A stretch of 64,000 bases of DNA, from NCBI GenBank assembly GCA_022266195.1, contig WHVY01000003.1:7874001-7938000 (forward strand), written 5' to 3'. Positions 35,319-44,668 of the stretch are shown in pieces; position 1 is the stretch's first letter; each line of letters opens with the position of its first letter. Below the pieces are notes generated by a model. That model searched no databases. It saw nothing but the letters and a program-made list of their open reading frames with translations, and was not told the DNA's origin. Position numbers and translations under genes: made by a program. Source of the stretch: Tetranychus cinnabarinus (lineage: Eukaryota; Arthropoda; Arachnida; Trombidiformes; Tetranychidae).

Positions 35319-37229
35319 ATGGAAAATATCAACCAATATATGGATGAACTTGCCATCATTGAGCAAGATGTACAGAAAACGGGAGACATTGGCTACATGG
35401 TGATTGACGATGTCATTGGTAAATCTGAAGAAAATTTACCAATGTTTGCCATGTCGGGAGGTGTTAAAGAGGATTCTTCCGTCGCTGTTACATTTCTTTA
35501 TCACCAGCAAGGTCATTCAATGATGCTGTTTCTTGATTCTCAGCATAACGAGAAAGATTACACCTGTGATAATATCTTTTTAGAGCCATTGTTAGAAACA
35601 TTATTATTCATTTTCATCATAATTGTTGGCTTATCGGCACTTCTATATCTCTTCGTTAGAAGAAAAAGTATTCCACCTTCAAATTTCAAATCGATTGGCA
35701 AAATATGTTTTGACCCTAAACAAATAATCGGTTATGGTTCAGCTGGTACCGTTGTATATAAAGGATATTTTGAAAACTCCCAACAAATAGCTGTTAAAAG
35801 AGTAATAATTGACTATTTTACTCTGGCTGAAAGAGAAATAGAGCTTCTCCGAACTTTTCAACATCAAAATTTGATTCGTTATTTTGCTACTGAATCTGAT
35901 GAACTTTTTAAATACATTGGTATCGAGTTAGCTCATTATTCCTTGGCTGATTATATTGAAGGAACAAATGATCAGACAATTGATTTAGATCCAATTGATA
36001 TTCTTTACCAAACTGGACTTGGTCTGGAGCATCTTCATTCATTAAATATTGTTCACCGTGATATAAAACCACAAAATATTCTTATATCAATGCCTTTAAA
36101 GCCCTCTCAAAAGAGAAAAATTCTGATATCTGATTTTGGTGTTAGTAAACAAATTGCTTCTACAACATCAATGAGCGGAGAATATCTAGAAACAACTCAT
36201 ATTGTTCGAGGAACTGTTGGCTGGATTGCTCCTGAGGTTATTCAAAGTAAACTTGATAGACAAGGCTCCATAAAATTTGCTAAACCTGTTGATATTTTTT
36301 CATTTGGCTGCCTTTTCTATTATGTTATGACCAAAGGTAAACATCCGTTTGGTGAATCAATTGAAAGGCAAGCGAATATTTTGAAAGGGCGTTTCAATTT
36401 GGAGCATTTACCCGATGAAGAAAACCTTTTAAAGACAAACATAGTTGAATCAATGATAGCCTTAAAGTCAACTGAACGACCATCTATCGAAGCTATCTTG
36501 AAACATCCTTTATTCTGGACACCTGCTCGTCAATTGGCTTTCTTTCAAGATGTTTCAGATAGATTGGAGAAAGCATCTCATGATTCTGATCTAGTACAAT
36601 CACTAGAAAAAGGTGGATTTGATGTTGTAAAAGGAGACTGGCGTCGTCATATAACTGAAGATTTGCAACACGATCTTACTAAATTTCGAAGTTATCGAGG
36701 AAGCTCTGTGAGAGATCTTTTGAGAGGTTTACGAAACAAGAAACATCACTACCTTGAATTAAATCCATCTTTGCAAAAATCTCTGGGAGCGATTCCAGAT
36801 GAATTTGTTTCATACTTTACCTCGCGATTTCCCAGACTGTTAATTCATTCGTATATTGCTATGCAGGCTTTTCGAGAGGAGCGTATTTTCAAAGATTATT
36901 ATGCTTCAAACAGTTGTTTCCCTCCTTTACCAAGAACATGGAAAAGATATTTTGAAAGTAATAAACCCAAAAATGGGAAAACTTTCTCATCAGATGAAGA
37001 TGGTAGTCCTGTTGAAAATGGTTCCATCTATAAAAATTCATTCTCTTCTAGTGAAATAGGAAGTGATATTAATGACAACAATCCTATTGAATGTGACAAT
37101 TGGAGATCAACCAAATCAAATGCAGGTGCTGATCCAACTAATCGATTTTTTACTGACTTAAAAGGTAGAGATAAATTACCTGAAGGATCAATTGAAATGG
37201 CAGCAACCTTGACTAATTTAAATGCCTGA
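35319..37229 (+). CDS. IRE1-like kinase/endoribonuclease lacking the luminal sensor
   Basis: Intronless, 636 aa from ATG 35319 (AAAATGG context). IRE1 normally senses unfolded protein in the ER lumen, then its cytosolic kinase activates the KEN RNase that splices XBP1 mRNA. Here the cytosolic part is complete: Gly-rich loop GYGSAG (138-143), Lys160 in AVKR, HRD (246-248), DFG (272-274), APE, then the KEN domain (about 403-530) with FRSYRGSSVRDLL (Tyr459) and RNKKHHY (Asn473, His477), matching the RNase catalytic residues of human IRE1. One membrane segment lies at about 88-113. The expected ~400-residue luminal domain and signal peptide are absent; only about 85 unrelated residues precede the membrane, and the first ten resemble the TRAPPC8 N-terminus. 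The C-terminus adds an acidic/Ser-rich tail. It is probably a duplicated, possibly retroposed, IRE1 paralogue. Confidence 0.9.
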   Translation: MENINQYMDELAIIEQDVQKTGDIGYMVIDDVIGKSEENLPMFAMSGGVKEDSSVAVTFLYHQQGHSMMLFLDSQHNEKDYTCDNIFLEPLLETLLFIFIIIVGLSALLYLFVRRKSIPPSNFKSIGKICFDPKQIIGYGSAGTVVYKGYFENSQQIAVKRVIIDYFTLAEREIELLRTFQHQNLIRYFATESDELFKYIGIELAHYSLADYIEGTNDQTIDLDPIDILYQTGLGLEHLHSLNIVHRDIKPQNILISMPLKPSQKRKILISDFGVSKQIASTTSMSGEYLETTHIVRGTVGWIAPEVIQSKLDRQGSIKFAKPVDIFSFGCLFYYVMTKGKHPFGESIERQANILKGRFNLEHLPDEENLLKTNIVESMIALKSTERPSIEAILKHPLFWTPARQLAFFQDVSDRLEKASHDSDLVQSLEKGGFDVVKGDWRRHITEDLQHDLTKFRSYRGSSVRDLLRGLRNKKHHYLELNPSLQKSLGAIPDEFVSYFTSRFPRLLIHSYIAMQAFREERIFKDYYASNSCFPPLPRTWKRYFESNKPKNGKTFSSDEDGSPVENGSIYKNSFSSSEIGSDINDNNPIECDNWRSTKSNAGADPTNRFFTDLKGRDKLPEGSIEMAATLTNLNA

Positions 37230-38471
37230 CGATGTTAATCTCTCAATGTGTCAAAAAGTAAACAAATAGAGATATGATATTTCATCACTATTTTCATCAC
37301 CTTGTGGCTGCGAATGAATTATCGTTGGCATATTACTTATTTTTCATCAATCAAATATTAATCTTAAACCTTTTTTTGTTTTTCTTCTAATTTATTTTGG
37401 GTTAAGACAAACCTCTGGGCTTACACACGCAAACACAAAACACACAAAATCCTTTTTTCTGTTTTTTTTCAAAGAGTCAATTCTGTGCTCCTCTTTTCTC
37501 TTTGATTTTTTATACACTTGTAAAGAAATGAAACACTATTTATATTCATCAGAGAAGAGGATTACGTTCAAAACAATAGGTAAAATGACCTATTAATAAA
37601 ATTTTATAAATCTTTATTCTGGTTCAAATTCATCTGAAAACTCATTCTGCAATAAATCTTGTAGTTGCGTAATGCAATAAAAGTGCCTTGATTTCATGGA
37701 TTAGACAATAACCGTGCAACATGCTAAACGTAACCGAATATTTTCGGTCTAAGAATTTTCACCGCTGAATCCGCAAAATGATAAAATGAATTTTTCTATT
37801 GCCATCTATTGGTGAGACAAAAGCTTTCAGAGTTTATGTTGTGAATACTTTCATTCATCAGCCACAAATGTAATTAATTTCGAACTCTTTGTAAACTTTA
37901 TATACAATTCGTCAGATGAGTGAATTTATTTTTAATGAAGAAGAACAAATCTGAGAAATTGAGGGCTAAGGCATGATGTTTTTGTAAAAATTTTCAGTCA
38001 TGGTATCATTTCGAACTTGAAGAATTGTAAAAACCATCATTTACTCTTAAACTGAGAACAGCAAAATTGGGGTAAAGAAAAACATGGAAACAAATTGGAC
38101 TTTCTGAATTTGTTAATTGCTAATACAGCTTGTTCAAATTTTGCTATTACTCTTTGATAATTGATTTAAACACATTTTTTAATTCAGTGTTTTCATCCGT
38201 TCATTGACCTTCTCATGTAAGCAACTTAAAACCTACTTAATCAATTGATATCGATACTAAAATTTACGTCTGTTAAAAGCTTTAATTTGCTTTTTTAAAA
38301 AAAGTAAACTTGATTGATATTAGTAAATGATAAACCAACCCAGAGACTTTAAATATTGATTTCGAACGAGAATATTAAGTTTTAGAAGTTATTCAAATAT
38401 TTCAATGAGTCTTGATTCACAGTAAAATTGTGCACAAACATGAATTAATCTTAATATCACTCGTAGACTTA
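37230..38471. other. IRE1-like 3' region and promoter relic
   Basis: 3' untranslated sequence, then AT-rich DNA. At about 38190-38290 lies a third, decayed copy of the promoter sequence shared by TRAPPC8 and the IRE1-like gene (CAATTGATATCGATACTAA is identical to 35179-35197). No gene follows it. A GCCATCTATTGG motif occurs at 37801-37812. Confidence 0.6.
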
Positions 38472-39774
38472 CAGTGATTACGCTTTGGCTGAACCAGTTT
38501 TCAAATGGGCGACAATGGTTTCAAATAAGCAAGAAATGTTACTTTTAACACCTTTGTGCTAATAGGATAAAATCCAAAAGGCAAGCAATGGTTTCTGAAA
38601 AGAAGAAAATGTTTTTCTTTAATTTTCAATAATTTCTACGTTTTTACATCGAGGCAAATAAGTCATCATATACTTGAAGTAATTGGTACAATCGCTTTCA
38701 CTTATCACCTGTGCAGCAAGCTCAACGCCAGTAAAAACGTCATCTGCATCATTTGGTTTGAAATTTTCAACGTGATGCTTCAACTGGTTGAATAAGTTTT
38801 CGATTGGGTTAAGAAAGGGTGAATAAGGCGGTAGAAACATTATTGAATGATGGTTTTCATTAACCAACGACAATATTTCCTCTGAATGATGGAAAGGGTC
38901 ATTATCCATAACGATGATAGCGTTTTTAATTTTATCATCTTTCAACTTTTCAATGGACTTTTTAATGAACTCTTTAGGAAATTCTGTATTGAAACTTCTC
39001 TCCTTGGTCTCATAGAAGTAGAGCCTAGAATGATCCATTACAGCACCCACTGAAAAATCTTTCGATCTAATTGTCTTCACATTAACATTGTCTCTTTCAC
39101 CTTGCCTTGACCATCCATAGTTAACCCTTGTATGAACTTTTATATCAGTTTGACCAAGAAAAAAAACATCTCGCGATCCAAATAAACGCATAAATTCCAT
39201 TGCATAGATTTTCCTACACAGAACAACACTTGGATCATTTCGCCTTTCGGGTACCAAGCTAATCCTCTTGAATGAAAAATGAATTTTATCCAAATAATTC
39301 TTGATTGTTTGGATACACACATTAACGTCATATTTTTCAAACAATTTATCCTTGGCTTCAGACAGAGTAATGGTACAATCCGTATCAAACCATGATCGCA
39401 AATCATCAACAATCTCTTGACTCAGTTTGTTTGGTCTTTTACCGATTGGTTTTTCCAGGCACGCAGTTTTTTTGTATCTCATCAAGATACCACGAACTGT
39501 ATTAACATTCAAATTGTAAATTTCAGCGATCTTAGTGGCTTTAATGCCCTTTGAATCAGATTCAATAACTGACTTCTTGATCGCTAAAGGAACTTTACGA
39601 GTCATTTTCACTAACAACACTCAAAGCAAAATGAGATTCCCTGCTTTTTAGAAACATTGCTTGCCTTTTGGAGTTAATCCTATTAGCACCTATGCGCTAA
39701 AAGTAACACTTCTTGCTCATAAGAAACCATTGTCTTTCATTTAGAAAACTGGTTCAACTCAAGTGAAATGATTG
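38472..39774 (-). mobile_element. Tc1-like element with long terminal repeats (DD34E)
   Basis: 1303 bp, flanked by TA duplications (38470-38471 and 39775-39776). The ends start CAGTGATTAC and CAATCATTTC and then match well for about 125 bp (GAACCAGTTTTC, GACAATGGTTTC, AGCAAGAA, TGTTACTTTTA, GTGCTAATAGGAT, CCAAAAGGCAAGCAATG), so the inverted repeats are long for Tc1. One transposase gene on the minus strand. Surrounding DNA is a repeat whose second copy (42385-42875) lacks the element. Confidence 0.9.
38619..39620 (-). CDS. Tc1/IS630-type transposase, altered first catalytic Asp
   Basis: Uninterrupted, 333 aa (or 328 from MTRKVP). N-terminal helix-turn-helix regions (KATKIAEIYNLNVNTVRGIL; then KLSQEIVDDLRSWF). 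The DDE domain has Asp in IIVMDNDPFHH and Glu in PYSPFLNPIENLFNQLK, 34 residues apart (DD34E). The first block, normally DE-T-x-F before the NYGWS-x-GER motif, reads FLGQTDIKVH...NYGWSRQGER, so the first catalytic Asp appears to be Gly; a nearby Asp three residues on may or may not substitute. The enzyme may therefore be inactive although the frame is open. Confidence 0.88.
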   Translation of the reverse strand: MLLVKMTRKVPLAIKKSVIESDSKGIKATKIAEIYNLNVNTVRGILMRYKKTACLEKPIGKRPNKLSQEIVDDLRSWFDTDCTITLSEAKDKLFEKYDVNVCIQTIKNYLDKIHFSFKRISLVPERRNDPSVVLCRKIYAMEFMRLFGSRDVFFLGQTDIKVHTRVNYGWSRQGERDNVNVKTIRSKDFSVGAVMDHSRLYFYETKERSFNTEFPKEFIKKSIEKLKDDKIKNAIIVMDNDPFHHSEEILSLVNENHHSIMFLPPYSPFLNPIENLFNQLKHHVENFKPNDADDVFTGVELAAQVISESDCTNYFKYMMTYLPRCKNVEIIEN

Positions 39775-39985
39775 TAAGAAGATTCAGTTTGTCCTCTTTT
39801 TCCAAACACTTATTGATAGCACCGCTGAACTCTGTAGCAAATCAATTCACTGCAAGTTTTTCAATTTAACTGATAGGTTGAATGGGAAATGAATGAAATA
39901 AATAAGTAGTAAATAAAAAATAGTTGGGAGATTACTCCGTAAATCACTGTTTTGATTAGTAGAGTACAAGACAAATTTCACCGAA

Positions 39986-40231
39986 TTGTAGAATATCAAA
40001 ACGATTTTTTTCAAATTTAATACCACTCGAAAAATTAGAGATTACAAGAATCAGTTTCAACAACAATGTTTTTATGGTTACCTTTTGTGTATTAGAAACG
40101 AACAAAACAATACGAGCTTCAGATCTTTTAGGGAATGAGAAATACAATAATTTATGAAAATCAGATCTCTTAAGAAAATTACAAAATGGTTCAAAATTGG
40201 ATGAATAACATCTTGGATATGTAAAATAATT
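39986..40231. other. 3' region of the PLPP6-like gene
   Basis: AT-rich, presumed 3' untranslated sequence of the minus-strand phosphatase gene; no other feature. Confidence 0.5.
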
Positions 40232-40822
40232 TCATTCAGCCAACTTTACATCACTTAAATCTTTAGTTGCTCTGAATTGATTGAGAAGAGCCCAGACTAC
40301 AAGTTTGTTCAAAAACCCATCAAAGCTAAATTGTAAAGAGTAAATTGTCATGGCAAGGAAGAAACCAGCCAAAACATCAAAAACGTGATGCCTTCCCATG
40401 GCAATTCTAGATAGTCCTACTGTGATAGCCCAAATCCAAATTAGTTGCGACCAAAATGAACCATTATTAAATAACAATGCAATGTAAACTGCTCGAGAGG
40501 CATGTCCAGACGGCATAGAATGTTTATCCACCGACGCAACAATCAACTGGTCATCTTGATTGGCATACACAGGACGACGTCGACCAACTGCAGCTTTGAC
40601 AATAGCAACTGTAAGGACATCGAGAAACAGGCCTGCCAATAGCCCCGCTAATAGATTACTTGAAGGCCAAAGGTAAATGGCAATGATTACGCCAACAAAC
40701 CAAGGTATTCCGTGACAAGACCACTCCAAAGTTGACAACAAATGTTGGTATCTATCACATTTAGGATAGTTTTTATACACTGAGTAACTTAACTTGATGT
40801 CTAGTTCATTTAGATAATCCAT
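40232..40822 (-). CDS. PLPP6: PAP2-family polyisoprenoid diphosphate phosphatase (PLPP6 type)
   Basis: Intronless, 196 aa, multi-pass membrane protein. Carries all three PAP2 phosphatase motifs: KAAVGRRRP (76-84), PSGH (104-107, His nucleophile region) and SRIAMGRHHVFDV (138-150, His acid/base and Asp). The order and spacing, together with the GRRRP and SVDKHSMPSGHASR context, place it with PLPP6, which dephosphorylates presqualene and polyisoprenoid diphosphates at the ER. At 196 aa it is shorter than the human protein (about 295), mainly because the long N-terminal tail is missing. It is divergent from PIG-F with 548 bp between the start codons. Dolichyl-diphosphate phosphatase is a less likely alternative. 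Confidence 0.85.
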   Translation of the reverse strand: MDYLNELDIKLSYSVYKNYPKCDRYQHLLSTLEWSCHGIPWFVGVIIAIYLWPSSNLLAGLLAGLFLDVLTVAIVKAAVGRRRPVYANQDDQLIVASVDKHSMPSGHASRAVYIALLFNNGSFWSQLIWIWAITVGLSRIAMGRHHVFDVLAGFFLAMTIYSLQFSFDGFLNKLVVWALLNQFRATKDLSDVKLAE

Positions 40823-41370
40823 ATTGAATTGAAAACGTTGTTAATAATATTTAAAAAACGAAGACACATTATTCAGCTTTGATCTATTATCGGCTGAAAC
40901 TTATGATTCAATCATGACGAGAAATTACATCAACAAAACTTGTTACAGTAACAATTTGTACAGCGTTTAATTAGCCAGCTTTTACCAAATTCAATCATAT
41001 GTTTGGTTGCTAAGTAACAAAAAAGCTTTATTGAATTTTTGATTCAGTTTGATTCAAAGAGTATTATTATTTTTTCATTTTATTACAGTTCATTTGAATC
41101 TTTATCTTTACGGGTTTTTTCGTGATGCTACATGTATGGCTTAGTGATTTAAATACCAGATGTACCATTAGGTTGTCATAATTCTAGAAAGGTAAGTTCA
41201 CCAATTGCTCTACCCGAGATTTCGATCCACATGAAATTCATTAGGCTGTATTCACTTGTGAATCATCCGTTTTGATTAACTTGGTTGTTTTTTAGTTCAA
41301 TTTCTATCAATCAACATTAATTCCGAATTATTTCTTTCTTTGCCTTTGTCAACAGGACTGTGATCATAAG
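40823..41370. promoter_or_regulatory. Shared upstream region of PLPP6 and PIG-F
   Basis: 548 bp between divergent start codons, so any promoters here may be bidirectional. A short A/T-rich stretch and no clear TATA box; no gene inside. Confidence 0.45.
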
Positions 41371-42177
41371 ATGCATAATGTAAAATTACTTGTTTACCAG
41401 TTTCTCAGTCTAATTTCTGGTACTTTGGCTTTATTTATTTTAAATCCATGGCGAGAAGCATCTCTAGCTGAACGAATTCCACTGGTCTCATGTTTTCTTC
41501 TCATTTTTGAGCCGCTCAAGGTTCTTTTCATTGGATATATTGGATATAAAGGCAGAGGACGAGCGCCATTTTCCGTTTTGTGGGAAAAAGTGAGTTGTCA
41601 ACCAACTTGGTCGATTAAAAGATCATTGTCGCAGGTTTAATAATTATCTTTTTTTCTTGCAAATTAGAGTTATGTGTCCAAGAATTTAAATCGTATTGGA
41701 TTGAATCTTCTTTTTATCTCTTTAATTATTGTTTTAATAATTTTATGTTTAGGAGCACCATTATTAAGGTATGTTATTTCAATAAGTATGATAATTTCAT
41801 ATAAAAAATTACAATTTGTTTTCTTGTTTATATTTTGTTGCAGTGAATTAGATGTAACTTTCTTCTTGGCTCTCTGTGTTACATTCACATCTGTTCTACC
41901 AATACTTATCACTGATCCATCTTTGCCATTATCCACTTCAATCCTAAGGATTATCAATTTTATGTTCAATCCATCGGCGAGATTTAATCAATGGGACTCT
42001 AGTTTTGCCTTGAATCTCAAACTAGTTGCTCTATTTACTTGGTTTGGAGCTTTTCTTCTCAAACTCGATTGGATTGTTTCATGGAAAGTTTATCCTATTA
42101 CATCGATCATGACCTCTCTTTATGGATACTTGATTGCAAGCCTTTTCAATCTATGCATGATCTCAGTCAGATTTTAA
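41371..42177 (+). CDS. PIGF: GPI-anchor biosynthesis protein PIG-F
   Basis: Three exons (41371-41589, 41668-41768, 41844-42177) in phase, 217 aa, almost the length of human PIG-F (219). PIG-F is an ER multi-pass protein that stabilises PIG-O and PIG-G, the enzymes adding ethanolamine phosphate to GPI anchors. The protein is hydrophobic throughout with several membrane segments. LGAPLL followed by a helix, LPI..D.S, and a C-terminal WFGAFLLKLDW...KVYPIT block (family WLGAFPIPLDW...QVWPI) is the best identifier. Introns are 78 and 75 bp. Confidence 0.88.
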
Positions 42178-42384
42178 ATATTTAAGATGCCAATGAAACT
42201 ATGGAACATCTAACAGTTGTAATGTTCTGTAGTAAAGTTTTATGCGAAAATGTAAATCACTTCTTGATGTAGCCAATCTAACAGGCCTGAATTATTCTTT
42301 ACTAAACATCTACTCAATTAACAATAATTTAAGAAATTTTGTACAGAAATGTTATGAACTAAAACCAAATGCAAAGAAAATGAA

Positions 42385-42875
42385 TGAGAATTGAAGCTTT
42401 AGAAGTTATTTAAATATTTCGATGAGTTGTATTCACAGGAAAATTGTGCAGAAATACGAACTAATTTTAATATAACTCTTAGACTTACTTGTATGAAGAA
42501 ACAGTTTGCCCTCTTATTGTTGATTTCAAACACTAATTTATAGTACCGCCGAATTATGAAGCAAATCAATTCAGTGAAAGTTTTTCAATTAAACTGATAG
42601 GTTAAATTGTAAATGAATGAAATAAACAGAAGTCAAAATCTCTTTTGAAGAAGAGGTCAAAGTTCTTCAATGAAAAAGCTATCATGGTAGATAACATGAG
42701 AATTAAAAACATTGGCATTTGTCAGAGAAATCGGATGCAACAATTTTTTCTGGAATTTTTTACAAAAAAAATGATCGTTAAATTAAATAATTAAATGAAG
42801 ATACTAAAAAAATAGTTAAGAGATCACTCCGTAAATCACTAGATTTTGATTAGTAGAGTACAAGACCAATGTTAT
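42385..42875. repeat. Dispersed repeat, copy 2 (no Tc1-like element)
   Basis: Direct counterpart of copy 1, with an extra ~170 bp (about 42640-42810) not seen there. At the position of the element in copy 1 it reads TACTTGTA (42486-42493). Confidence 0.75.
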
Positions 42876-43067
42876 AAATCGGGCGAGGAGATAATTTAAA
42901 TGCATACCCATAAAATTTAAATATATTGAGTGATCATTCTTTTCATGGATCACAAGACAGATCTTATTTAATAGAAAATTTAATTTAAAGATTATAAGTA
43001 TTTTTCTATTCGATTTGAGTCTCATTAATCATCATAATGAAATTGGTTGCAAAATTTTAAACATCAG

Positions 43068-44668
43068 TTAATTATAAGTTGGTGCAATTTTTTTACCACC
43101 GGTGATTTCTCCCCATCCTATCAATCTCCAGTGACCATCCACTCTTCTACTTAGAGCAATTTTTTCTTTTATCTCCACACAAACTGGAGTTTGTAAACTA
43201 ACTTTTGCTAAATCAGCTTTGGCTGCTTGAACTCGTCCTCCTGTTGATAAGGACCCAATATTTAACATTAAACTTTCTCCTTTGACAAGCTTTGGAACCT
43301 GTAAAACAAACAAAAATAGTATTTTAAAAAACAGGATATAACAAACTTTTGACGATCTAAAAACAAGATAGAAAATAAATGTTTGATTACCTTGGCAGCT
43401 TTTTTGTCTCCTTCAGTACGAACACCAAGTAAACGTCGAAGTAAATAATAGGCTATTTCTAATTCAGAATAAATATCTGGAAGAGTGTTGATGGCTCCCA
43501 AAACTTGACCAACCATACGATCAGCTCTGGTTAACATAGGATCTATTTTAGTACCAACACCGATTAAACCACCAGGGACAGCAAACTGAAGATCATTTTG
43601 ATCAGCGAATAGTGATGTAATCTGAGATTTTATTGGAGTACAAATAAATTTGCCACCCTCATCCTTAGAAATGAGGCCAGGTCTGACTTCAATTTCCATG
43701 CCTACTTTCAATACTCCTCTTAAAAGGGAACCTCCAGCAATTCCTCCCTTAATGTCTTCAACGTCGCAACCAGGCTTATTAACATCAAAAGATCTAATTA
43801 CTGAGGAAGATAAATAAATGATAACCATTAATATCAAAATCAACAGGTGAAAATAAAATAAATGGGAGTTGACTGAAAATACTTACCGATCAGTCGAGGT
43901 GGTGATTCAAAGTCTCGTTTAGGTATGGGAATCTTTTTGGTTATGTATTCACATATAACATCAATATTATACTTAAGTTGAGCAGAAATAGGAATTACTG
44001 GGCTTCCTTCTGCTACAGTTCCTTGAATAAACTTAGTAATTTGTTGATACTGCTCCTTGGCTTGTGATTCCTTAATCAAATCTATTTTATTTTGCAGTAT
44101 AAGAATGTGTTGCAGCCGCATTATCTCAATAGCTGCTAAATGTTCAGAAGTTTGAGGTTGAGGACATGTTTCATTTCCTGCAATCAACAACAATGCAGCA
44201 TCCATCACAGCAGCACCGTTAAGCATGGTAGCCATAAGAATATCGTGACCAGGACAATCAACAAACGATACATGCCGTAAAAGTCTAAACCTTCCTGTGC
44301 ATCCAGGTCGATCACAAGGAAAATCATCTTCCTTGCTGCTCCTTTCGGCCCGATAGCATCCAGGCCTTGGACAACCCTCAAAGTCACACTTGTAGATTTT
44401 GGCATTTGCATAACCCAGTTTAATAGTGATATTACGCTCTAATTCATTCTTAAACCGAACGGTTTGAACACCAGAGATTGCTTTGACAACCGTTGATTTA
44501 CCATGGGCTACATGTCCAATGGTACCTATGTTGATGGTTGCTTGCCTACTGATAACCTCAGGTGTTAACGGAGTAAGTTCACTTAAATCCTAAGAAAGAA
44601 AAAGATGGAAGCACAATGCATATGTGTGAGAAACAAAAATTATAAACCATTACAAAAAATCTTACCAT
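43068..44668 (-). CDS. EIF2S3: Translation initiation factor 2 subunit gamma
   Basis: Four coding exons (44666-44668, 43887-44589, 43391-43800, 43068-43298), 448 aa. eIF2-gamma is the GTPase that carries initiator Met-tRNA to the 40S subunit. GTP-binding motifs: GHVAHGKST (26-34), VDCPGHD, NKID and SAQ. Near-identity with human eIF2-gamma throughout, e.g. EVISRQATINIGTIG, LERNITIKLGYANAKIY, GTKIDP, RMVGQVLGA, LLRRLLGVRTEGDKKAAK and IALSRRV. The Cys-rich knuckle between switch regions keeps CPRPGC plus CDRPGC. The first coding exon is only the ATG, directly followed by GTAAG; the protein then starts MDLSELTPLTPEVISRQ, shorter at the N-terminus than human (472 aa). TGCCATCTATAA (44869-44880) lies about 200 bp upstream. 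Confidence 0.95.

Larger units (their letters stand above)
33990..35350. repeat. Inverted repeat forming both divergent promoters
   Basis: The whole space between TRAPPC8 (-) and the IRE1-like gene (+) is a diverged inverted repeat: arms about 33990-34530 and 34820-35345, centre near 34680. Shared blocks, each read toward its own gene, include GTAACCAGCTTTGG (inner), TATCAATTGTTTTCATTCA, CGCCTGTTGATC, TGATTTTTTTGTGTTTC and AATCAAAATGGAAAATATCAA, the last containing both start codons. Confidence 0.85.
38360..39985. repeat. Dispersed repeat, copy 1 (split by Tc1-like element)
   Basis: 38360-38471 and 39775-39985 together match 42385-42875 (shared TTTAGAAGTTATT, AAATTGTGCA, AGCAAATCAATTCA, TTTTTCAATT, AACTGATAGGTT, ATTAGTAGAGTACAAGAC). 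Same orientation as copy 2. Confidence 0.75.

Noticed and set aside
41190..41230. Sequence resembling a tRNA T-arm
   Set aside because: No matching anticodon or acceptor stems could be folded around it.
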